Source of the DNA: Panicum virgatum
Lineage: Eukaryota; Streptophyta; Magnoliopsida; Poales; Poaceae
Reading direction: 5' to 3'
NCBI RefSeq assembly: GCF_016808335.1
Contig: NC_053138.1
Span: 53,040,951-53,104,950 of the forward strand
DNA length: 64,000 nucleotides
The translations under genes were made by a program, and so were the position numbers. How positions within the stretch are numbered: position 1 is the first letter of the stretch; every line of letters begins with the position of its first letter. The notes below the pieces were generated by a model, which did no database searches, was not told where the DNA came from, and saw only the letters and a list, made by a program, of their open reading frames with translations. Shown here in pieces: positions 56,741-64,000 of the stretch.

Positions 56741-57190
56741 AATCATATTAATCGATGCATGCACGTACTACCTCACGTCCAAATCGAGAGCAGAGTACTA
56801 TCTACGCATCATCTAAAGCCCTAATCATGAGAAAACTATCAACTATGACATGATTTTTCAAATCAAAAACCCAACCCTAATCACCAAGAATCCCTAATAT
56901 CTACAAATGTGCACGGTTAAAGGAGAAAAAAAATGGGAGCAATACCTTCAGGGAAGAGTGGGGAATGTTTTCCCCAACTTCCCCCCCCCCCAAGGCCGGA
57001 TTTAGGGGATCTGGGGGGGACGGTGGCCGGCGGCGACCCCTGGACGACCTCTGGGCAGGGAGGAGTGAGGGAAAGAAAGGGAGCGTGGGGGAGAGGAGGC
57101 TGGCGTGGGCCCCGGCTGTGGGAGATGAGGAGGAGTGTGGCGGCCGTGGGAGAGGAGGCAGGAGGGCGACGGCTGTGGTGGGGAGAGGAT
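56740..57190 (-). other. Leader shared by elements E, F and G (G copy)
   Basis: aatccctaatatctacaaat, gtgcacggttaaaggag, gggagcaataccttc and gggaagagtggggaatg match 50320-50400 in F and, inverted, 44680-44760 in E. catgcacgtactacctcacg with ccaaatcgagagcagagtac matches only E. Upstream of it is a GC-rich stretch (57000-57180). The copies sit at the same distance inside different terminal arrays. Confidence 0.8.
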
Positions 57191-57269
57191 AGAGTTAGGG
57201 TTTTTGGGGAGGGAAGTAGTTATATAGGTATGCTCACAACTTGGCTTTATGGGCTACTGGGTTGGGCTC

Positions 57270-57410
57270 GATTTATCGAGGCGGTTGACTAACAAGGACC
57301 GCCTCGGTTAATACATTTTACGAGGCAGTTGATGTAACCGCCTCGTTTAATATATTTTAAGAGGCGGTTGGTGTAACCGCCTCGGTTGTTGACAAATAAG
57401 CCTCGGCTAA
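57270..57410. repeat. AACCGCCTCGG terminal array of element G
   Basis: Five or so copies of aaccgcctcggtt or its inverse, spaced about 25-30 bp with aatacattttacgaggc-type linkers. They lie between the leader and the UBC fragment. Confidence 0.8.
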
Positions 57411-57439
57411 TGCCTGTCCGCATCCGAGGCTGAGGCCTG

Positions 57440-58204
57440 AGGGGCCGCTGGAAACCCACCCGCGGCGAGGGCACCGTGGCAAAGGTGGAGATGGGTGGCG
57501 TGCTCATCCATTGGGTCACGTCACCGCACTTGGGCTCCGACATGGACGCCGTGCAGGCGTCCGCGCCTCCAGCATACCAGCCCAACCCCCACAAACTCAC
57601 CTTCTTCTGCTCCGGCGATGCCATCCTCTTCTTGTGGCTCTGGGGTGTCAGCAACCATTGCTTCTTACGCCGCCACCCGCCGCCTACTCCTAGCAGCCCT
57701 GCGAGCAGTAGCAGTGGACTACTACTCAAGAAGAAGAAGAAGAAGCACCGGCGGCAGCATGGGATGAGGATGGGGGTCAAGCTTAGGCGGGCGCGAGTAC
57801 TTGAGTTTGAGCGGCCCATGGCCGTCGCCGACACTCACACGATGGTCGACGTGCTGTGGCAGGATGGAACGCGGCAGCGCGGCGTGCCGTCTGCGTCGCT
57901 CCACCGCTTTCTGGTGCGGAACGAGCAAGACTTGTTCCCGGGGCAGCATGTCGTTGCAGCAGCTGGACGACGTGCTACTGCTGGCGTCGTCAAAAGCCTC
58001 AGCTACAAGGATATGACGGCTTGCGTGTCGTGGATCCCCGAGGAGTCCAGTGATGAGGTCGTCGACCGTGTAGACATGGTGATGATGAACACGTACAATC
58101 TGGCCCGGAGTCTGGACCACAGCCTCTTCTATGGAGACATTGTTGTTCGCCTGCGGCCAACAACAGTAGCATCAGCTGCGGAAGAGACGGTTTCGCGGTA
58201 CTGA
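57440..58204 (+). pseudogene. UBC23/24 (PHO2-type) E2 gene fragment, N-terminal region only
   Basis: The frame from about 57440 reads TRGEGTVAKVEMGGVLIHWV, then a K-rich patch (LLKKKKKKHRRQHG), then VDVLWQDGTRQRGVPSASL, FFPGQ-like DLFPGQHVV, GVVKSLSYKDMTACVSW and YGDIVVRL, ending TGA at 58204. This order (EGTV.KV..G...I.W, basic patch, VLWQDGTRQRG, VGVVKS...TA.V.W, YGD.VVRL) is that of the large plant E2 enzymes UBC23/UBC24. UBC24 (PHO2) controls phosphate uptake. The catalytic UBC domain and the protein start are missing. Element G abuts the left and element C starts 26 bp after the stop. Confidence 0.7.
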
Positions 58205-58261
58205 GGAGCAACAAGATGGCCACCAATGATCACTACCAGAAACTCGTAGTTTCCCATGTGC

Positions 58262-58570
58262 CAGAATCTTTGCCGTGTGTACTATCTCGGGCACACGGCA
58301 AAGAGCATATTTGCCGTGTGCCACGAAAGGGACACACGGCAAACTTAACGGCGCACGGCAAAGGTATTATTTGCCGTGTGCCATGAAGAAGACACACGGC
58401 AAATCAGTGGACACACGGCAGTACAGGATGTTTGCCGTGTGCCATGATCTAAAGCACACGGCAAAAAAAAAAACACACGGCAAAATGTATTCTTTGCCGT
58501 GTGCTACGAAGGACACCCGGCAAAATGTGGTCTTTGTCGTGTGTTTATTTCTGGCAAACGGCAAATTTGT
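58262..58570. repeat. Outer subterminal repeats, element C
   Basis: About twelve TTTGCCGTGTGCC or GGCACACGGCAAA motifs, with some singles besides pairs (acacacggcaaa). Confidence 0.9.
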
Positions 58571-59559
58571 TTAAAAAAAATTCACTCTGCCTTTGAAACT
58601 TTTTTGCTTATCTTTATATTGTATGTGGGACTCTATACTAGGTTTTGATATTTTTCTCGGTCATTTTGCTATATTTAACATTGTTATTTGATGTAAAGGA
58701 ATATTAGAGAATAAGTAAATTTTGAGCCGCAATAATTCTAAATAAAGTAATAATGAAGAAAAAAAATGATGTTAACATCATGAAGTCCCATGTGAGCCCT
58801 TATCTAAAAAATTGATGCAAAATTTGAAAAGTTTGCTCATGAGCCATCCCATGAACCATGTGGCCCAACCGTTTTAAAATTCTATAAAATGCAAACTTAC
58901 TCTGAAAAATATGAGATTTGTTATGGTATCATGATTTTATAAGTGGAGGCTATGGAAAAAATTTGAAAATGTTTAGCACAAGTTATCACTTGTACTCCTT
59001 ATAAACCGAAGTATCTTCAAAGAAGATCTATAGAGTTGAGAATGAGATGTTGATATTTAAAGTGAAAGTGATAGTCGAATTGCGTGTTGACTTCAAAAAT
59101 TTTTGTGCATGCAATACACAATCTTAGAATCTTTGTACATGCCAAAATTTCATTATTTTTCAGATTCATTTGCTATTTTTTATATTTTTCCCCATTAAAT
59201 AATAACATGTGATATACATTGCAATGGAGGTGTAACTGCATGAAATAACGATTTTTTCATTGCAATCATAGAACAGAAAAGGTTGAGTGATTTTTTTGTG
59301 ATATTTATAGTGTTGTGAACAAATTTTAGTTAAACACGTAATAGTGATTCAGTTGGTACATATAGGATTCAAATAGCATGAAATAGTACATTCAATCTGC
59401 ATGTGATAATGAAACAAGAAATATTTATTCTTTCACGAAATGAATAATATATTTTTTAATTATTTCTTATTGACTACACTAGTTGAAACACTAATTAAAC
59501 AATATTTGAAACACTAATTAAACAAAAATTTCGAAGAAAAAAAAATAGCTACAAATTCC
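58571..59559. other. AT-rich spacer of element C
   Basis: About 990 bp without coding sequence between the two repeat clusters. Position and composition match the spacers in A and B. Confidence 0.7.
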
Positions 59560-59655
59560 TTTGCCGTGTGCCGGATCGGCGTGGCACATGGCAAAGCTGA
59601 CGTCTTTGCTGACGTCTTTCCGTGGGCCAGATCGGCGCCCACGGCAAAGACCCGC
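59560..59655. repeat. Inner subterminal repeats, element C
   Basis: tttGCCGTGTGCC with ggcacatggcaaa, then a degenerate pair (ccgtgggcc / cccacggcaaa), plus a 10-bp direct repeat ctgacgtctt at 59597 and 59610. Confidence 0.85.
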
Positions 59656-59689
59656 CCCTTATCCCCTTTGAACGGACGGCGGTAGCTAT

Positions 59690-60340
59690 CACTCTCACGC
59701 TCACGCTCGCTCCCGCGCGTCGCCACCGCCACGCCGCCACCGCCACGCCACCCCCGCACGATGCCGCCGCCACGCCACCCCCGCACGCCGCCACCGCCAC
59801 AGTCGCACCCGCGCTTGGCCACGCCTTTGCTCGCCAATCCGACGCCGACGCCCTCTCCGCTGGCACGCGAGCGCTGCCGCCGCCGCCATGCGAGCCCGGT
59901 GCCGCCGCCGCCAGGCTCGCGCCCGCACTCGGCCTGCCACGCTCGCACCCACGCTCGGCCTCGCCGGCGCTCGCAACCCTAATGCCGGCGCCTTCGCCGT
60001 CGCCGCCGCCACGCTCGCGCACGCGCTCGGCCCGCTACGGTCGCCCATTGCTGGGCCTCACTTTTTTTGCTCGCCACCCCGACGCCCTCGCCGCCACTCG
60101 CCGCTTGTCGGCCCAGGCTCGGCCGTCGCCGCGGCCACGTTCAGCGCGGCCATGCACGTCGCGCCCCCGGTCGCCGCTCGGCGTGGCCACGATCACCGCT
60201 CGCCAAGCTCCCCGGCGCCGGTGCCCGCCATGCTGCCTCATGCTTTCGTGCCTATGCCCTAAGCTCACGAGGCCACTACGCTCGCCCCGGCGCCAGTGCC
60301 GGCCATGCTCGCCACGCCGCCACCAGCCCTAGGTGAGGAC
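59690..60340 (+). other. GC-rich leader of element C
   Basis: About 650 bp dominated by ccgccacgc, ctcgcccgc and tcgcaccc units. All six frames contain long P/A/R-rich text without domain content. It ends at cctaggtgaggac, a plausible splice donor. The same phrase cgaaccctaggtgaggacat recurs near 60703, so this may be a duplicated first exon. Confidence 0.6.
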
Positions 60341-60864
60341 ATGCACAAGGGACCCCGTGGTTCATTTTCTTGATGTTGTGTGCTATAGAATAGGAGTTCT
60401 CATGTGCTAGATATGCACTTGTAGTGAATTTTTTATAGTGGAATTGAAGTCAGGACTTTAGCTCTCATGTGCTAGGTGCTCTAGAATAAATGTTCATTTA
60501 CTTATTGTTTTAGTGGAAATTGCACAATTAATATTTGACATTATTAAATGCGTGAAATCAAGAAAATTGACACAATGTTGTTGCTTTTATCAGGAGAGGG
60601 CATTGCACCATTCTCGACCCGTTCATTAAGCCGCACGACGTCGTCGACCTATGTCATGATCGTTCTGCACCGACACCCGCATCACCGCTTAGACCGCCGT
60701 CGAACCCTAGGTGAGGACATTGACAAGGGCCCTCGCGCTATCTCATGTTCGTAGTAGATTACATAAGCTCATTGCCCGTGATGATATAAATTGTTACCTA
60801 GATTTGGACTGGGTAACATATGATGATCTTGAGCTTGTGGTTATATTTCTCATGATTGTCATCA

Positions 60865-60943
60865 AACCATGTGACACATCCATGCCCAAAGCAAACTTTC
60901 GTTTGTGTTGATATGATGGTTGGGCTGGATGTGTCACATGGTT
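60865..60943. repeat. Strong hairpin in the leader of element C
   Basis: Arm aaccatgtgacacatccatg plus cccaa (60865-60889) pairs with ttggg plus ctggatgtgtcacatggtt (60920-60943) with a single bulged base. The loop is about 30 nt. Outer catgat/atcatg pairs extend it. Confidence 0.85.
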
Positions 60944-61236
60944 CCATGTATATCATGAACTTTTTTTTAGATGATTTCTTATGCTGCAAGTTCAAGATCA
61001 AATGAAACGAAACATATCTGAGGCATACAACAGTAATTCAATACTTTTTTATTGAGATGATCAATAGTAACAAATTATTGATTATAATTTCACACATATT
61101 ATTCTTTTTTTTTTCAGGACCGAGCACCGCCACCTAGTTCCCGTCGTCGGCTTCCGCCACCGGACCAGATAGCAATGTGAGGCATACAAGAGTAGTCCGC
61201 CTTTCGTAACGCATGTTTGTATATCACGTAACCTAG

Positions 61237-61520
61237 TTAGGCGTCTCCCGTTAGAAATAGATACGGATGGAAATATGCAAAACTTTGCATATGTACGACC
61301 GTATCTATTTTGAATTGTCCACGTTTTTTGGACAGCCCGAGGATGCGTAGATGGAGTTAGTTTCCATGTTGTACTTGCATTCGAGACAGAGTATCGGCAT
61401 CATTTCCCCGTTATTCTCCAGATACACAATCTCTCTTCCGGGACGTGTATTTGGAGAACAGCGGCGAAATGCTGCCGAAATTCTGTCCCGAATTGGAGTA
61501 GAGCATGGAAATCGACTCAA
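61237..61520 (+). repeat. Conserved hairpin module, element C
   Basis: gacagagtatcggcatcatt and ccgttattctccagatacac pair with gtgtatttggagaacagcgg and gaaatgctgccgaaattctg, spacer about 20 bp. Flanks ggcgtctcccgtta and tttttggacagcccgagg match B and A. It lies about 115 bp upstream of the TNP2 start. Confidence 0.85.
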
Positions 61521-61633
61521 GCTATGCATCTTCGGGTGGGATTAGGAGCTATCTTAACCTAGTAGAATGTTTGGACATCGTGTAGATGCAAATATTCTCT
61601 TGTATATTATATTACTCGTTGATACGATACAGT

Positions 61634-62394
61634 ATGGACGACTGTGCGTGGATGTACTCCGGTTGGAAACAAGGGGGGGAGTTGACCTTGGAATGGATTC
61701 AGAAAACCGAAACTTTCTTGGATCGAGAATTTGCAAAGGTTAAAGGAGGCTCATGCACTTGGTGTCCCTGCACGAAATGTGGAAACACGCGTCGACAGAC
61801 ACGGGAAGTCATGACACAACATCTTTGCAATTATGGATTTACGAGAGACTGTACCCGGTGGACCTACCATGGTGAAGGCAATCGTATGAGAAATGAGGTC
61901 GTTAGGCAACGCATTGAAGATCATTAGACGGACTCCGAATCTTGGGCTAGTTGAAGTTCAACAAGCGTCTGTGTATCCAGGAGATGATGTCTATATTGTG
62001 GCTCAACAAGCCACACAAGTTTATTATCTCTCATATCCGTGCCAAACCGACAATCGTCTCAAGGGTTGGGATGTTGTGTACAAGGTATCGCCACACGGTA
62101 AATTACCTGTCCCGAACAATGAAGATTACAACATAGACCCAAACACATATGCCGGTGAGTTCTTTCAAGAAGATGGGCTAGATGGGACTTTTCAGATAGA
62201 CTTAACCGAAGCGATGGGAATGGAACAGGACAATGAAAGAATTGATAACGACGATGCAGGGGATGAGGTTCACAATGTCAAGGACTTAGAATTACTAGAG
62301 CGATTACGCTTAGACAATGGCAGTGATGATGACAGTGTTCCTCCTATGGAGATCGATGGTGATTATATTGACACACGTGATAGCGATGATTAGA
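61634..62394 (+). pseudogene. TNP2-like transposase of element C with the centre deleted
   Basis: The ATG at 61634 gives MDDCAWMYSGWKQGGELTLE and the zinc-binding domain (WCPCTKCGN, WTYHG) to VVRQRIEDH and TAG at 61927. In a different frame, with no gap, the C-terminal DUF4216-type region follows: RRTPNLGLVEVQQASVYPGD, DVYIVAQQATQVYYLSYPCQ, KVSPHGKLPVPNNEDYNIDP, and the acidic tail ending 62394. Compared with element B about 2.6 kb of catalytic core is missing and the junction shifts the frame. The product would be a 97-residue peptide holding only the zinc-binding domain. Confidence 0.9.
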
Positions 62395-62574
62395 CATATG
62401 ATCCGGCTAATCCGGATCATGATGACTATTTTAATACATGTAAGAACTGTACTACTTAATTTTTTGTACTATTTTTGTTTATTTTAGTCATTGTACTTTA
62501 TATACTAATTGTACTATTTTTAATGACATCTACTGATTGATTTACTCATTTTAATTTCATGAGATTGTTCGGCG

Positions 62575-64000
62575 ATGGTGGGGCGCGGCAGAGGTCTGAT
62601 GAGGTCACTCACAGACCTATTGGGCGGCAGATCTACTCAAGCAGGTGAGTCCTCCTAGAGGACTCGACGGACAGGCAGGAGAAGTCGGAGGAGTGGAGCG
62701 GGTTCGTCGACGCGCGACGCCGCTGAGGACTCCGGCACGGCTTTAGGAGGGAGGGCTGGGAGGAGGAGCAGGCACAGGAGAGAGGTGCTCCTCTTGTGGA
62801 GGAGGAGGCGGAGGTGGCGGAGGAGGAGGAGGAGGATCCCGGTGCTGAGGAGCACGAGCACGAGCAGGAGCAGGAGGAGGAGGAGGAGGAGGAGGAGGAG
62901 GAGGAGGAGGATGGGGCAGACGAGGAGGAGGAGGATGATGGGGCGTACCTGCCGTCTGGGAACGAGGCCCCTCGAGGCTCCCAGATCGTCCGATACCTCT
63001 AGAGCACCGACCGGTCCTCCGCCTGACGGGAAAAGGTAAGTAAGTTTACAAGATTTCAATACGTTTCCTTTTGATATATTCAAAATCACAATTGACACTA
63101 ATACTATCTCTCAATAACTTGAGCAGGAACTTTGACATAGTTGTTCCAGGTGTTGCTCACAACCGCATGGCCAATGGCATCCTGGGCCTCCTCTGCAAGC
63201 GACACTACCCAGGCGCCATGGATATTGCTGGGGTACGTCAGCCAGCCTCTTCGTGGGAGCACTACATCGCCGCACCGGATGGACCAGATGAGGAAGGCAG
63301 GGCATTTGACAACAAGGCGCACCGGGTGTTGAACGAATTATGGGTAAGTCCTCATGGAACTACATTTACGAATACATCATATTCATTGCACCGGGTTTTG
63401 AAATAATGACTTTGTTCATGTTTTTGTGCAGGATTTCTACAGATGCGAGGAGGGAATGATGCCTAGGGCGATGCAGGTGGCTAGCAGAGCTTGTTACAAG
63501 CTGGTGGCGGATATGCTTTACGAGGCGCGCATCCAGGCCGTCATCGACTACAAGGCCATGATCGAAAAAGTGAGGATCTACAAAGGACCTGCGAGAGACA
63601 TCAGACTTACCCGGGAACAATACTTGCGGGTAAAGCTTCAATCTTAAGGAGTTACCAACTATGCTCCATTTGTTCTTCTTAAATGTATTAGATATTGATG
63701 ATGTGCAGGTGCCTCCGGGGTGGATTGCCAATGATTATCCGTGCTGGGAAATGATAGTGGACCGGTGGTGCTCGCAAGAGTGGGTGGAGATGCACGAGGC
63801 TGCCCGGTAGCGGCGTTTGCTGAGGCCAGGTGCATCGCACCATCAGGGCAACCGTAACCTCAAGGCGTACACGGCTAGATATGTATGTGAATTAATTTCT
63901 TTATTCTAACGCTCAATTCTGCATAATTTCTAATCATCTTCCTTTTTTCGCAGTTGGCGTCACATGGTGGTGTGCCTTGCACCCAAGTCCAGGCATACTA
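62575..64000 (+). pseudogene. Second ORF of element C (Transposase_24-type), partial
   Basis: ATG 62575 (MVGRGRGLMRSLTDLLGGRS) leads to a frame broken by an early stop. The acidic low-complexity segment lies in another frame at 62796-63002 (EEEEEDPGAEEHEHEQEQ). Exon-like blocks follow: NFDIVVPGVAHNRMANGILG and LCKRHYPGAMDIAGV (63126-63345), DFYRCEEGMMPRAMQVASRA and ADMLYEARIQAVIDYKAMIE (63431-63630), VPPGWIANDYPCWEMIVDRW and WVEMHEAAR, TAG at 63808-63810, RRLLRPGASHHQGNRNLK (63709-63882), then the start of the GG-PC exon at 63954. It continues beyond the window. Confidence 0.8.
62790..62930 (+). repeat. (GGA)n trinucleotide-rich tract
   Basis: Nearly pure gga/gag triplets, uninterrupted at 62868-62910, encoding the Glu run of the second ORF. 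A ctc/tcc-rich tract occupies the same place in element B (35395-35610). Confidence 0.9.

Larger units (their letters stand above)
51575..57430 (-). mobile_element. Element G: Mutator-like element with MuDR and plant-mobile-domain genes
   Basis: The 5' end is on the right: a terminal array of aaccgcctcggtt motifs (57270-57410), then a leader homologous to E and F, then a broken MuDR transposase and a plant-mobile-domain gene reading leftward. No copy of the accgcctcgg array is seen on the left, so that end is lost or lies in unrecognised sequence near 51450-51575. Target duplications cannot be assigned. Confidence 0.75.
58231..64000 (+). mobile_element. Element C: CACTA transposon, 3' part outside the window
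   Basis: Starts CACTACCAGAAACTCG at 58231 with gat before it as the candidate target duplication. It follows the family order: outer repeats, AT-rich spacer, inner repeats, GC-rich leader, hairpin module, TNP2, second ORF. TNP2 is reduced to its two ends, so the copy cannot move by itself. The right end lies beyond 64000. Confidence 0.9.

Noticed and set aside
62655..63098. Minus-strand leucine-rich frame in element C
   Set aside because: Antisense of the (GGA)n tract, which encodes Glu on the sense strand.

Overview
This is nuclear DNA from a grass, most likely a panicoid. The evidence is CACTA (En/Spm) transposons with grass-type subterminal repeats, GT-AG introns, very GC-rich 5' coding regions typical of grass genes, a grass-like pectinesterase/invertase-inhibitor gene, and a nuclear copy of plastid rbcL. 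I see no intact host gene. The window is a nest of transposons that interrupts, copies and shortens four host loci.

Layout. 1-2222 is the 5' part of a decayed CACTA element on the minus strand. 3423-4151 is the 3' stump of another. 5615-9535 is a complete non-autonomous CACTA element (A, TSD ACC), inserted upstream of a pectinesterase/invertase-inhibitor (PMEI) pseudogene. That pseudogene occurs twice (9697 and 16973), each copy broken near its last codons by the same solo LTR (TSD GTTGG) and each inside a nearly identical 3.1-kb block (9692-12826 and 16968-20100). Behind each block lies a second, more diverged duplicated block (about 12.83-15.98 kb and 28.88-32.22 kb). It carries small CACTA miniatures, an rbcL fragment and tRNA-like Pol III box motifs.

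20268-28825 is element D, a complete and apparently coding-competent CACTA transposon (TSD ATT). It encodes a 1124-aa TNP2 transposase and a five-exon Ulp1-type cysteine protease. Two paralogous empty sites in the window confirm its boundaries. 34.2-42.2 kb is a decayed CACTA element on the minus strand (B: TNP2 plus a Transposase_24-type ORF, 3' end lost). 58231 to the window end is a related plus-strand element (C) whose TNP2 gene has lost its whole centre. A, B and C are one family. They share TTTGCCGTGTGCC-type repeats, a GC-rich leader and a conserved long hairpin module.

Between B and C lie a broken ARM-repeat (BLE2-like) gene, a small two-helix membrane-protein gene with an in-frame stop, an element with a GRF zinc-finger gene (E), a related element fragment (F) with a 107-bp tandem expansion and a hAT miniature, a LINE remnant, a Mutator-like element (G) with a broken MuDR transposase and a plant-mobile-domain gene, and a piece of a UBC23/24 (PHO2-type) gene trapped between G and C.

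The only genes that look functional together are the two in element D. TNP2 should bind and cut the element ends, and the Ulp1-like protease is a common accessory of grass DNA transposons. Long stretches without a call (2531-3420, 4152-5470, 24661-25200, 32218-32745, 47886-49080) are AT-rich intergenic or decayed DNA in which I recognise nothing.
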